Of a stretch of DNA of 64,000 nt, positions 24,390 to 32,897 are shown one piece after another. The DNA is from Muribaculaceae bacterium (lineage in GTDB: Bacteria > Bacteroidota > Bacteroidia > Bacteroidales > Muribaculaceae), in contig JAFZAC010000007.1 in the NCBI GenBank assembly GCA_017548365.1, positions 62,001 through 126,000 of the forward strand. Reading direction: 5' to 3'. Made by a program: the position numbers and the translations under genes. Each line of letters starts with the position of its first letter. The first letter of the stretch is position 1. The notes beneath the pieces were generated by a model. The model ran no database searches. It had not been told where the DNA came from and saw nothing but the letters and a program-made list of their open reading frames with translations.

Positions 24390-25157
24390 ATGAAAAAAAC
24401 ACTTATCATTTCAGCTCTGTGCCTATTTGCGATGCTTACACCAGCTCAGGCACAAGACATAGTATATCTCAAGAACGGCAGTGTCATACATGGCACCATC
24501 ATCGAGCATATCCCCAACCATATGGTCAAGATAGAGACCTCGGAAGGCAACATTCATGAATTCAACATCGAGGAGGTGGAGAAAATGGTGTTCACGCCAC
24601 AAGTAAACCCTTATCAGGCAGCGTCGCCATCGCTGTCGACCGACAGCGGCGACTACTTGAAGAAGGGTTTCAGGGCTTTTGTGGAGTTTGCAGTCGATGT
24701 TCAGACCGACCAAGAGACAGCCGACGATTATAACGGCTTCGTATCTGTGCCAATCACTTTGGGCTATCAGGTCAACAAGTTCCTGTTCGTTGGCGCCGGC
24801 ATCGCTCCTGGCATCACCTCCAATGGAAGCCCCTATTATTATGATTATGATAATTATAATCATTATTACTATGACTATTATGACGACGACTTCTACTATC
24901 GTCCAGCCTATAACAGCCATTTTGTGCTACCCATCTATGGCGCCCTGCGTTTTGACTTCATCAATGCCAAGGTGTCGCCGTTTCTTGATATGAGAGCTGG
25001 TTACAGCGTGACTGACTATAGCCGTGGCGCCTATGCCTCGGTTGCCGTTGGCTGTCGCGTAAAGCATTTTAACTTCTCCATTGGCTACACATTCCAGGAC
25101 CGCAAAGATTATGACAAGTTCAACCATGTAGCGTTCCGATTCGGATATGGTTTTTAA
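24390..25157 (+). CDS. Secreted outer-membrane-type protein with Tyr/Asp-rich loop
   Basis: A 255-residue protein. The frame extends upstream, but the ATG at 24390 begins a clear signal peptide (MKKTLIISALCLFAM, cleavage near AQAQ). The mature N-terminus (DIVYLKNGSVIHGTIIEHIP) is a small beta-rich motif frequent in Bacteroidota envelope proteins. The remainder alternates in the manner of an eight-stranded beta-barrel and ends in an aromatic residue (FRFGYGF). Between two strands (about 150-172) lies a very Tyr/Asp/Asn-rich loop. It is encoded 26 bases after the ammonia-lyase. Role in the pigment pathway unknown. Confidence 0.75.
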   Translation: MKKTLIISALCLFAMLTPAQAQDIVYLKNGSVIHGTIIEHIPNHMVKIETSEGNIHEFNIEEVEKMVFTPQVNPYQAASPSLSTDSGDYLKKGFRAFVEFAVDVQTDQETADDYNGFVSVPITLGYQVNKFLFVGAGIAPGITSNGSPYYYDYDNYNHYYYDYYDDDFYYRPAYNSHFVLPIYGALRFDFINAKVSPFLDMRAGYSVTDYSRGAYASVAVGCRVKHFNFSIGYTFQDRKDYDKFNHVAFRFGYGF

Positions 25158-25177
25158 AGACTCAGAATTATAGTTTT

Positions 25178-25906
25178 ATGGAATATGCTTTAGTTACAGG
25201 AGGCTCACGCGGCATAGGCAAGGCAATAGCACTCGAACTTGCCCGTCGCGGAATGCCTGTAATAATAAATTATCTCAGCAACGTTGAAGCTGCACAACAG
25301 GCAAAAGCCGAAGTGGAATCCCTGGGTGTAAAGGCCGAGTTGATGCCGTTTGACACTGCCAGTCCCGATGCAATTGAGAGCGCTCTTGAGCAATGGGCAG
25401 AGAAACACCCCGACGACTATATACAAGTGCTTGTGAACAATGCCGGTGTGCGTCGCGACAACCTGATGATTTTCATGCAGGACGAAGAGTGGCACCAGGT
25501 GCTCGACACCACTCTAAACGGGTTCTTCTACCTCACTCGACGCCTTTTGAAAGACATGCTCACACATCGCAACGGACGCGTGGTGAATGTGACTTCGCTC
25601 AGCGGAATAAAAGGTCTGCCAGGGCAAGCCAACTACTCTGCCGCTAAAGCTGCAGTGATAGGCGCCACCAAGGCGTTGGCCCAAGAAGTGGCGCAGCGCA
25701 AAGTAACGGTCAACGCCGTTGCGCCTGGCTTTATCGACACCGACATGACCAAGGACCTTGACGTGAGCGAGCTCAAAAAGCTGGTGCCCATGCGCCGTTT
25801 CGGCAAGCCCGAGGAAGTGGCATCGCTCGTGGGATTCCTCGCCTCACCCCAAGCAGCCTATATCACTGGCCAGGTAATCAGCATTAATGGAGGACTTTAT
25901 ACTTAA
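25178..25906 (+). CDS. 3-oxoacyl-ACP reductase, FabG-like
   Basis: A 242-residue short-chain dehydrogenase/reductase. The cofactor loop is TGGSRGIGKA (about 7-16), followed by NNAGVRRD (87-94). The catalytic triad is Ser140, Tyr153 and Lys157, within VNVTSLSG and ANYSAAKAAV. The usual SDR closing motif TGQVISINGGLYT is present. It would reduce the beta-keto group formed at each KS extension cycle, before dehydration to the polyene double bond. It is the only ketoreductase in the cluster. Confidence 0.93.
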   Translation: MEYALVTGGSRGIGKAIALELARRGMPVIINYLSNVEAAQQAKAEVESLGVKAELMPFDTASPDAIESALEQWAEKHPDDYIQVLVNNAGVRRDNLMIFMQDEEWHQVLDTTLNGFFYLTRRLLKDMLTHRNGRVVNVTSLSGIKGLPGQANYSAAKAAVIGATKALAQEVAQRKVTVNAVAPGFIDTDMTKDLDVSELKKLVPMRRFGKPEEVASLVGFLASPQAAYITGQVISINGGLYT

Positions 25907-25941
25907 ACGTTAAGTATTATGTTTTTATAAAAAACCAAGAA

Positions 25942-27162
25942 ATGAATCGACGAGTTGTAATAACCGGCATAGGGATTTGGTCCTGCCTAGGAAAAAACAT
26001 AGAAGAAGTTAAGCAGTCGCTGATGGAGGGACGAAGCGGCATCGTATTTGACCCCGAACGAGTAAGCTACGGCTATCAATCGGCTCTTACAGGCTACGTA
26101 GAAAAGCCTCAGCTCAAGGGGCTGCTCCACCGTCGCCTTCGAGTGGGGCTTTCGGAAGAGGCTGAATATTCTTTCATGGCAGCCAAGCAAGCTTTCGAAC
26201 AAGCAGGCATCGATGATTCGTTTCTTGACGCCACCGAGGTAGGCATTATTTTTGGCAACGACTCATCGGCAAAGCCAGTTATTGAGGCAGCTAAACTAAT
26301 GGACGAGAAGCACGACACAGCATTGTTGGGTTCGGGATTGATTTTTCAGTCGATGAACTCCACTGTGACAATGAACTTGAGCGCCATCTACAAACTGCGC
26401 GGCGTGAATTTCACGGTGAGCGCTGCATGCGCCAGCGGCTCCCACTCTATTGGGCTTGGATACATGATGATAAAACAAGGACTTCAGGATGTGGTGCTGT
26501 GTGGCGGCGCACAGGAGACAAATTTCTACTCTATGGCAACTTTCGATGCCCTTGGGGCCTTCTCTAAGCGAAACGATGACCCGTTGCACGCCTCACGCCC
26601 TTTCGACCGTGACCGTGACGGCCTCATTCCCAGCGGTGGTGCGGCTGCATTGGTACTTGAAGATTATGATTACGCCGTGAAACGTGGCGCAACAATACTT
26701 GGTGAAGTGTGCGGCTATGGTTTCTCGTCAAATGGGGGCGGCATTTCCCAACCCAGCGACGACGGCTCATTTATAGCCATGAGCCGAGCGATGCAAGATG
26801 CAGGTGTAAAAGCTAGCGACATCGACTATATCAATGCCCACGCCACCAGCACCCAGCAGGGCGACATGTTTGAGGCCATGGCAATAGACCGTCTTTTCGG
26901 CGAATGCCAAACCATGGTGAGCAGCACCAAGTCAATGACCGGCCATGAATGTTGGATGGCAGGTGCAAGCGAGATTGTGTACTCACTCATAATGATGCAC
27001 AACAATTTCGTTGCTCCCAACATCAACTTCGAGAATCCCGACGAGTACAGCGAGAAGCTGAACCTCGTCACCAAGACCACTCCCGCCGAGCTTAAAACAG
27101 TTATCAGCAACAGCTTTGGCTTCGGCGGCACAAATTCAGCTTTAGTAATAAAAAAGTTATAA
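25942..27162 (+). CDS. Beta-ketoacyl-ACP synthase (FabF/KS type), first copy
   Basis: A 406-residue thiolase-fold condensing enzyme. The active-site residues are Cys163 (VSAACASGSHSIG), His300 (NAHATSTQQGD), Lys330 and His335 (STKSMTGHECWMAG). The second His motif deviates from the common GHTxGAAG form (GHECWMAG), a divergence seen in pigment-pathway KS enzymes. It likely extends the aryl-primed acyl chain with malonyl-ACP. Its neighbours are fabG upstream and an unknown secreted protein downstream. Confidence 0.92.
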   Translation: MNRRVVITGIGIWSCLGKNIEEVKQSLMEGRSGIVFDPERVSYGYQSALTGYVEKPQLKGLLHRRLRVGLSEEAEYSFMAAKQAFEQAGIDDSFLDATEVGIIFGNDSSAKPVIEAAKLMDEKHDTALLGSGLIFQSMNSTVTMNLSAIYKLRGVNFTVSAACASGSHSIGLGYMMIKQGLQDVVLCGGAQETNFYSMATFDALGAFSKRNDDPLHASRPFDRDRDGLIPSGGAAALVLEDYDYAVKRGATILGEVCGYGFSSNGGGISQPSDDGSFIAMSRAMQDAGVKASDIDYINAHATSTQQGDMFEAMAIDRLFGECQTMVSSTKSMTGHECWMAGASEIVYSLIMMHNNFVAPNINFENPDEYSEKLNLVTKTTPAELKTVISNSFGFGGTNSALVIKKL

Positions 27163-27174
27163 AAAGTATTTGAA

Positions 27175-27720
27175 ATGAAAACAACAAAAAGATTTACTTT
27201 ATTATTTGCAATTCTCACGCTTGGCGTGATGGCAATGAGCGCACACGACAACCTAATTGTTGAAGGGTCGTTTGCAAAGTTGGCTGGTGTAAAAAAATTA
27301 AACGTCCAAATTGATTGGAGTTACCTCCATCTGTATGGTCACACTCCACAAGAATGGGTTCGAGTTCGCAATGAAGAACAACCAGAATGGGATGCAGAGA
27401 AAGAATTGGAGAAAGAACTCAAACCTAGATGGATAGACATGGTTAACGTCTCAAATGAGAAACTCAACAAAAAACAGATATATCTTCTCCCCTATTCCGA
27501 AGAACAGGAATACACCCTAACTGTGAGCCCACATCAGGTTGACCGAAAAGGAAATGTGGAAGCATTCTGCACTATTACCGACTACGAGGGCAAAACAATA
27601 GTGAAATTCGTCTTGACCGGCAAGGGCGGCATTTTCGGCACTCTTGGCAACCTATGGGGCGACGGCTTCAAAAGCGCAGGCAAAAACCTAGCAAAAATCT
27701 TGGAGAGGCATTTGCAATAA
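27175..27720 (+). CDS. Secreted protein of unknown function in the polyene cluster
   Basis: A 181-residue protein with a Sec signal peptide (MKTTKRFTLLFAILTLGVMAMSAHD). The mature part begins DNLIVEGSFAKLAGVKKLNVQIDWS, has a charged Glu/Lys region with several Trp residues, and ends in a Gly-rich stretch (GKGGIFGTLGNLWGDGFKSA). I do not recognise the family, although the first mature strand resembles small Bacteroidota periplasmic lipid-transfer or adhesin-associated proteins. It sits in the pathway operon between a KS and the methyltransferase, which argues for an envelope-related role. Codon use does not differ visibly from its neighbours. Confidence 0.65.
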   Translation: MKTTKRFTLLFAILTLGVMAMSAHDNLIVEGSFAKLAGVKKLNVQIDWSYLHLYGHTPQEWVRVRNEEQPEWDAEKELEKELKPRWIDMVNVSNEKLNKKQIYLLPYSEEQEYTLTVSPHQVDRKGNVEAFCTITDYEGKTIVKFVLTGKGGIFGTLGNLWGDGFKSAGKNLAKILERHLQ

Positions 27721-27742
27721 CAACTATTTGCGACTTTATATA

Positions 27743-28846
27743 ATGAACTTATCACCAGCATTACTGCAGAAATATACAAAGGAACAACTGTCGGCTCGTG
27801 AAGCACAACGACTTGCTGAATTCATCGCGTGGGGCCCTGTCATTTTTCAAATTTCACGACTTATGGTGAAGTTTGGCATACTGGACTTGCTGCGCGACAG
27901 CGACGAGGGCATGACAATAGCCGAGTTGCAAGAAAAGACAGGATTAAGCGAGTATGCCTTGAAAATACTGCTCGAAGGCTCGCTTTCTATAGGCACAATA
28001 TTGGTTAATCCTGAAACAGACTGCTACTCACTGTCCAAAACTGGCTGGTTCCTACTTAACGACCCTGCCACTCGTGTGAACATTGACTTCAACCACGATG
28101 TGAACTACATGGGCATGTTTAACCTTGAGGAGGCTCTGCTTAATGGCAAACCCGAAGGATTGAAACACTTTGGCGACTGGCCCACGGTCTATGAGGCTCT
28201 ATCGAGCTTACCAAAACAGGTGCAGAAAAGCTGGTTCGCATTCGACCACTTCTACAGCGACTCTTCGTTCCCACAAGCATTGGAGATTATCTTTAAAGAG
28301 CATGGAGTGAAATCGCTATACGATGTAGGCGGAAACACTGGCAAGTGGGCCTTGCAGTGCGTAGACTATAATCCCGATGTCGAGGTAACAATCCTCGACC
28401 TACCCCAACAAGTGGAGATGATGCGTGAAAACATTGCTGGCAAGCAAGGAGCCGAACGCATATCGGGATACGGCATCAATCTACTCGATGACAATGCGCA
28501 ATTCCCCGTGAGGGAAGGTGGTCTAGATGCCATCTGGATGAGCCAGTTCCTAGACTGCTTCTCCATGGATGAAATAGTGGGCATCCTTAGCCGTGCAAAG
28601 GCGGTTATGAGCGGCGACACACGCATCTATATAATGGAAACTTTATGGGACCGCCAGCGCTTTGAGCCAGCAACACTGTGCTTGACCATGACAAGTGTTT
28701 ATTTCACTGCCATAGCCAACGGCAATTCCAAAATGTACAACACCGCCGACCTGCAACAATGCATTGAGAAAGCCGGCCTTACAATAGAGACTATTCACGA
28801 CCATCTAGGTCAAGGCCACTCGATTGTGGTGTGCAAACTGAAATAA
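27743..28846 (+). CDS. SAM-dependent O-methyltransferase family protein
   Basis: A 367-residue methyltransferase. An upstream TTG start at 27728 is possible, but ATG 27743 fits better. The N-terminal part (about 20-110, with AELQEKTGLSEYALKILLEGS) is a winged-helix dimerisation domain as in plant-type O-methyltransferases. The SAM motif LYDVGGNTGKWALQ (about 188-201) is followed by VTILDLPQQVEMM. GLDAIWMSQFLDCFS is the post-motif region. It probably methylates a hydroxyl of the aryl head group, such as p-coumaroyl-derived phenol. Methylated head groups are known in flexirubins and aryl polyenes; the exact position is inference. Confidence 0.85.
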   Translation: MNLSPALLQKYTKEQLSAREAQRLAEFIAWGPVIFQISRLMVKFGILDLLRDSDEGMTIAELQEKTGLSEYALKILLEGSLSIGTILVNPETDCYSLSKTGWFLLNDPATRVNIDFNHDVNYMGMFNLEEALLNGKPEGLKHFGDWPTVYEALSSLPKQVQKSWFAFDHFYSDSSFPQALEIIFKEHGVKSLYDVGGNTGKWALQCVDYNPDVEVTILDLPQQVEMMRENIAGKQGAERISGYGINLLDDNAQFPVREGGLDAIWMSQFLDCFSMDEIVGILSRAKAVMSGDTRIYIMETLWDRQRFEPATLCLTMTSVYFTAIANGNSKMYNTADLQQCIEKAGLTIETIHDHLGQGHSIVVCKLK

Positions 28847-28868
28847 AATCCTAAAAATTATTTATAAA

Positions 28869-29114
28869 ATGACTAGAAAAGAAATTGAAGAAAAAGTAAG
28901 AGAATTTTTGATCGAAGAACTGGAGATTGAAGAAGAGAACATCTTCCCTGAGGCAAAGCTCAAGGAAGACATGGGTATTGACAGCCTCGACTATGTCGAC
29001 ATCGTGGTGATTGTCGAGAAAGCGTTCGGTTTCAAGATTAAACCCGAGGAAATGGCCAATGTCAAAACATTGAGCCAGTTCTGCGACTATATCGAAGGCA
29101 AAGTAAACGCATAA
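28869..29114 (+). CDS. Acyl carrier protein, first copy
   Basis: An 81-residue ACP. The phosphopantetheine serine is Ser39 in EDMGIDSLDYVDIVVIVEK. It is acidic and helical, with the usual length. It would be modified by a 4'-phosphopantetheinyl transferase not encoded in this window. A second ACP lies 3.5 kb downstream; one may take the aryl starter and the other the growing chain. Confidence 0.93.
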   Translation: MTRKEIEEKVREFLIEELEIEEENIFPEAKLKEDMGIDSLDYVDIVVIVEKAFGFKIKPEEMANVKTLSQFCDYIEGKVNA

Positions 29115-29125
29115 GGTCAGATTTA

Positions 29126-30025
29126 ATGCAACAGGAACCAGACCATAGCCAATGGACCGGAAGAACCAAAGGGCTGCCGTTGATGCACCGCATGCTCATT
29201 GGAGCTTGCCGTTTTATGCCATTGTGGTTTATCTACACTGGATTGGCAATATTTGTGGTTCCTTCGTGCATGATTTTCTCACACAAAGGCTACATCGCCA
29301 TCTACCACTACTTCAGGCAGCGCTGGCACTACAATCCCTTGAAGTCTCTGTGGTGGGTTTACAAGAATCATTACCGCTTTGGCCAAGTCATCATCGACCG
29401 CTTTTATGCTTATGCCGATGGCACATTCAATATTACCATCGACAATTATGACCTCTATCTTGACCTTGAGAAGAAATCAGATGGCTTTATGATGGTAAGT
29501 TCACATATTGGCAATTATGAGCTTGCAGGCTATAAACTCAAGGCTGAAAACAAACGTTTCAACGCCCTAGTTTATGGAGGCGAAGCGCAAGTAGTAATGC
29601 AGAACAGGCAGACTAAGCTCTCACGCAACAATATTCGCATGATTCCCTACAGCAACGACATGTCACACTTGTTCCTCCTCAGCTCAGCCCTGAGCGAGGG
29701 AGAAGTTGTGAGCATCCCCGGCGACCGGCTTTTTGGCTCGCCGCGCAGCGTGGAGTGTGATTTTTTTGGAGCGAAGGCAAAATTCCCGCAAGGACCTTTC
29801 ACCCTGGCTTCACAGCGCAACGTACCAATGCTTGCCGTTAATGTCATGAAAGAAGGATATAAAAAGTATCACATCCACATCAATCAGTTGCCACAACCCG
29901 ATACAAATGCAAATCGCAAGGAGAGTGTTGAGCAGCTGTCGCAAGCTTTCGCGAGCGAAGTGGAGCATATACTCAAACTCTACCCTGAACAGTGGTTTAA
30001 CTATTTTGAATTTTGGAATCAATGA
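29126..30025 (+). CDS. Lysophospholipid acyltransferase of the LpxL/HtrB type
   Basis: A 299-residue membrane-associated acyltransferase. A hydrophobic segment near the N-terminus (FMPLWFIYTGLAIFVVPSC) anchors it. The catalytic motif is HIGNYE (HX4E), as in the LpxL/HtrB family. A conserved GDRLFGSPRSVECDFFG stretch is also present. In aryl-polyene clusters such an enzyme is thought to attach the polyene to a lipid. It ends in an ATGA overlap with the dehydratase gene. Confidence 0.85.
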   Translation: MQQEPDHSQWTGRTKGLPLMHRMLIGACRFMPLWFIYTGLAIFVVPSCMIFSHKGYIAIYHYFRQRWHYNPLKSLWWVYKNHYRFGQVIIDRFYAYADGTFNITIDNYDLYLDLEKKSDGFMMVSSHIGNYELAGYKLKAENKRFNALVYGGEAQVVMQNRQTKLSRNNIRMIPYSNDMSHLFLLSSALSEGEVVSIPGDRLFGSPRSVECDFFGAKAKFPQGPFTLASQRNVPMLAVNVMKEGYKKYHIHINQLPQPDTNANRKESVEQLSQAFASEVEHILKLYPEQWFNYFEFWNQ

Positions 30026-30465
30026 ACTGGGATTTTGAGAAAATAGATGTTCATGAGTTGCTACCACAGCAACCGCCATTTGTAATGGTCGACAAACTTA
30101 TCTACTTTGACGAGAAAGTCACGACCACAGCTTTTAAGGTGCGAGCCGACAACATTTTTGTCGACGACAACACCCTCAACGCCTGTGCTCTTGCCGAGAA
30201 CATTGCACAGACGTGCGCCACTCGGCTGGGATTCGTAAATAAATATATCCTCAAACGTGCCATTCAGCTAGGTTTCATTGGCTCCATACGCAATATGCAA
30301 GTGATGCGCACTCCATGTGTGGGCGAGAAATTGACAACAACAATCGTGGTTAGAGAACAGATAATGGGACTGACACTTGTTGACGCTACCATACTAGTAG
30401 GAGAAGAGACAATCGTCACCGCCGAAATGAAAATTGCACTAAGTGACCAAGAAATGCCCGAATAA
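30022..30465 (+). CDS. Hotdog-fold 3-hydroxyacyl-ACP dehydratase, first copy
   Basis: A 147-residue FabZ/FabA-like protein. The start at 30022 gives an ATGA overlap with the acyltransferase stop. The opening HELLPQQPPFVMVDKLIYFD is typical of pigment-pathway dehydratases, and CALAENIAQTCATRLGF (about 57-73) forms the hotdog helix. It would dehydrate the 3-hydroxyacyl intermediate to the conjugated enoyl chain. No enoyl reductase is in the cluster, as expected for polyene synthesis. Confidence 0.86.
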   Translation: MNWDFEKIDVHELLPQQPPFVMVDKLIYFDEKVTTTAFKVRADNIFVDDNTLNACALAENIAQTCATRLGFVNKYILKRAIQLGFIGSIRNMQVMRTPCVGEKLTTTIVVREQIMGLTLVDATILVGEETIVTAEMKIALSDQEMPE

Positions 30466-30467
30466 AA

Positions 30468-30908
30468 ATGAAAAAGAACACACCAACTACAGGAGAATTG
30501 AAAGCTTCACGCACCTTTGAGATACGTTTCAGCGAGGTAGACTCTATGAAGATAGTGTGGCATGGTTCCTATGCCAAATATTTCGAGGACGCACGCGAGG
30601 CGTTTGGCAAAGAATTTGGGCTGGGCTATTCGCTCATCTATGATAGTGGTTTCTTTGCTCCACTAGTAGAGCTTTCATTCCAATACAAACGCCCTTTGCT
30701 ATACGGCAGTAAGCCACGCATCGACATAATGTACCGCAAGACCGATGCAGCAAAGATAATCTTCGACTACGAAATATATGACACCGCCACGGGCGAACTC
30801 GCTGCTACGGGCCACTCGGTCCAGGTGTTTATGGACCGAGAATATCAGCTCGTGTGGGACAATCCCGATTTCTACGAACAGTGGAAAAATAAATGGTTCA
30901 AAGAATGA
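30468..30908 (+). CDS. 4-hydroxybenzoyl-CoA-type thioesterase
   Basis: A 146-residue hotdog thioesterase. The motif FSEVDSMKIVWHGSYAKYFEDAREAF (quoted in part: FSEVDSMKIVWHG) contains the Asp and His positions used by 4HBT enzymes. It could release or edit stalled acyl or aroyl thioesters. It starts three bases after the dehydratase stop and overlaps the next KS gene by four bases (ATGA). Confidence 0.88.
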   Translation: MKKNTPTTGELKASRTFEIRFSEVDSMKIVWHGSYAKYFEDAREAFGKEFGLGYSLIYDSGFFAPLVELSFQYKRPLLYGSKPRIDIMYRKTDAAKIIFDYEIYDTATGELAATGHSVQVFMDREYQLVWDNPDFYEQWKNKWFKE

Positions 30909-32047
30909 TAGTAAAGATTGCCGACAATATAACCTCGCCGCTAGGCTTCGACACCGCGACCAACTATGCCGCAGTGCTTGAGGGACGTTCATGCCTGAAA
31001 CCACATGAGGACAAGTGGAACGTGCCCGAGCCATTCATGGCTTCACTTTTTGAAGACGGAGCTATTGCTAAAAGGTTTTCAGCGATAGGAGGCAATGTTC
31101 ATAAATATTCCCGTTTTGAGCAACTGTGCATCCTGTCGGTTGCCCTAGCATTAAAACAAGTGCCACATATTGATGTAGCAAGTAAGCGCACAGCTCTTGT
31201 GATTTCTACCACCAAAGGCAATGTCGAAGCACTCGACAGTAACTATAGCGGTCCCGGCAATGAGTATTTAGGATATTCAGCACAAATGATAGCTGAGTAT
31301 TTCGGTTTCACAACCACACCCATAGTGGTGTCTAATGCATGTATCTCGGGATTGTGTGCACAAATTGTGGCAATGCGCGGTATTGAGAGCGGCCGTTTTG
31401 ATACAATTGTGGTGGTGGGTGCCGATGTGCAGTCGCGATTCATAGTCACTGGTTTTCAGTCGTTCAAGGCCCTATCACATGAGGAGTGCAAACCATTTGA
31501 CATCAACCGTCAAGGGCTAAACCTTGGTGAAGCTGCTGCAACAGTTATTTATCAAAAAGTCGAAGGTGAAAACCATAACTGTTGGATGGCGATGAGTGGT
31601 GCCATAAGAAATGATGCCAACCACATTTCAGGACCGTCTCGCACAGGTGAAGGCAGTTATCGTGCCTTGAGGGCTGTGCTCGAGGGAGTTGACATTTCTC
31701 AAATTGGGCTGGTGAATGTTCATGGAACCTCCACACCCTACAACGACGAGATGGAAGCAATTGCCCTCGGCCGAATGAAACTCGACAAGACTCCTATAAA
31801 CACTCTCAAGGGATACTATGGGCACACTATGGGAGCTGCTGGGGTTCTTGAAACAGTACTATCGATGCATGCGCTCGATCATGGCATTGTTCTTGCCACG
31901 CGCGGCTATGAACAGTGTGGCACTTCGATACCAGTAAATGTGTCGGCTCAGCATCGCAATACCAGCGCTATGTCGTTCGTCAAACTGCTTTCTGGTTTTG
32001 GTGGCTGTAATGCAGCAATGCTCTTCAAGAAAGGAGGTGCTGCATGA
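30905..32047 (+). CDS. Beta-ketoacyl-ACP synthase, second copy
   Basis: A 380-residue condensing enzyme; the start at 30905 gives an ATGA overlap with the thioesterase gene. Active site: Cys146 (VVSNACISGLCAQ), His273 (NVHGTSTPYND) and His307 (GYYGHTMGAAG). All three catalytic residues are present. It overlaps by four bases a short KS-like protein, so the two are translated together and may form a heterodimer like the KS/chain-length-factor pairs of type II PKS and APE systems. Confidence 0.9.
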   Translation: MIVKIADNITSPLGFDTATNYAAVLEGRSCLKPHEDKWNVPEPFMASLFEDGAIAKRFSAIGGNVHKYSRFEQLCILSVALALKQVPHIDVASKRTALVISTTKGNVEALDSNYSGPGNEYLGYSAQMIAEYFGFTTTPIVVSNACISGLCAQIVAMRGIESGRFDTIVVVGADVQSRFIVTGFQSFKALSHEECKPFDINRQGLNLGEAAATVIYQKVEGENHNCWMAMSGAIRNDANHISGPSRTGEGSYRALRAVLEGVDISQIGLVNVHGTSTPYNDEMEAIALGRMKLDKTPINTLKGYYGHTMGAAGVLETVLSMHALDHGIVLATRGYEQCGTSIPVNVSAQHRNTSAMSFVKLLSGFGGCNAAMLFKKGGAA

Positions 32048-32625
32048 ACTGGGTGAGAGTAAGAAAAGACTCTGTTGTCATAAATGGCAACATGCTGGCA
32101 ACCGAAAGCACAGGTCAAGCTATGCTCAAGGAAGTCTACAAGAAGTGCATAGGAGATTATCCTAAGTTCTTCAAGATGGATGCCTTATGCCGCCTAGGAT
32201 TTGTTGCATCTGAACTCTTGCTGCAGCAGGAGTCGCCAAGAGTAGTCAACACTGAGCACCGTGCGGTGATATTGTTTAACCGCTCGTCTTCTTTATGCGA
32301 CGACCGCAACTATCAAGAGACTATCCAAGATAGCGACAACTTCTTCCCAAGTCCGGCAGTGTTCGTCTATACACTTCCCAATATCATCACTGGCGAGATT
32401 TCTATACGCAACAAATACTATGGCGAGACTTTGTTTGCTGTGTTAAAGCAGTTTGACGCCAGAGAGATTCACGACATAGTATGTGAGGCATTCCTTGATT
32501 CCATGACTCTCGATGTAATAACGGGATGGGTCGACTGCGAGAGCGATGACGATTTTGAAGCTTGTATGTTGCTTGTCGCACGTGATGAGAATAATTTTAC
32601 ACCTGAATTTATTAACGAAATATAA
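32044..32625 (+). CDS. KS-like N-terminal-half protein without catalytic cysteine
   Basis: A 193-residue protein. The core HRAVILFNRSSSLCDDR (about 76-92) and SPAVFVYTLPNIITGEISIR (about 103-122) follow the beta-ketoacyl-synthase N-terminal fold. The nucleophile position is not Cys: the segment reads PNIITGE. It is about half the length of a KS, so it lacks the His-containing C-terminal half. Members of the Ketoacyl-synt_2 group occur in xanthomonadin-like and flexirubin-like clusters. It is translationally coupled to the KS before it and probably structural or regulatory rather than catalytic. Confidence 0.68.
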   Translation: MNWVRVRKDSVVINGNMLATESTGQAMLKEVYKKCIGDYPKFFKMDALCRLGFVASELLLQQESPRVVNTEHRAVILFNRSSSLCDDRNYQETIQDSDNFFPSPAVFVYTLPNIITGEISIRNKYYGETLFAVLKQFDAREIHDIVCEAFLDSMTLDVITGWVDCESDDDFEACMLLVARDENNFTPEFINEI

Positions 32626-32638
32626 CAAATAACAAAAA

Positions 32639-32896
32639 ATGGATAATCTTCAAGACATTCTGAAACAGCAGATTATTGATGCCTTGAACCTCGAAGAGAT
32701 AGAAATCTCCGACATCGAAAACGATGCGCCACTCTTTGGCGAAGGATTAGGGCTCGATTCGATAGATGCGTTGGAGCTCATAGTTCTCCTGGAGCGCAAC
32801 TACGGCATCAAAATAAAAGACCCTGCAGTTGGTAAAGAAATATTCAAGTCGGTCAACGTACTTGCCGACTACGTGAGCAAAAACCGCACAAAATAA
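32639..32896 (+). CDS. Acyl carrier protein, second copy
   Basis: An 85-residue ACP with the phosphopantetheine Ser41 in GEGLGLDSIDALELIVLLE. Unlike the first ACP, its motif is LGLDSID rather than MGIDSLD, so the two may serve different partners. It lies 13 bases after the KS-like gene and one base before the third KS. Confidence 0.93.
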   Translation: MDNLQDILKQQIIDALNLEEIEISDIENDAPLFGEGLGLDSIDALELIVLLERNYGIKIKDPAVGKEIFKSVNVLADYVSKNRTK

Positions 32897-32897
32897 C

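Noticed and set aside
24423..24920. A minus-strand frame rich in Ile/Val
   Set aside because: It is the complement of the Tyr/Asp-rich coding repeat and looks like a low-complexity shadow.
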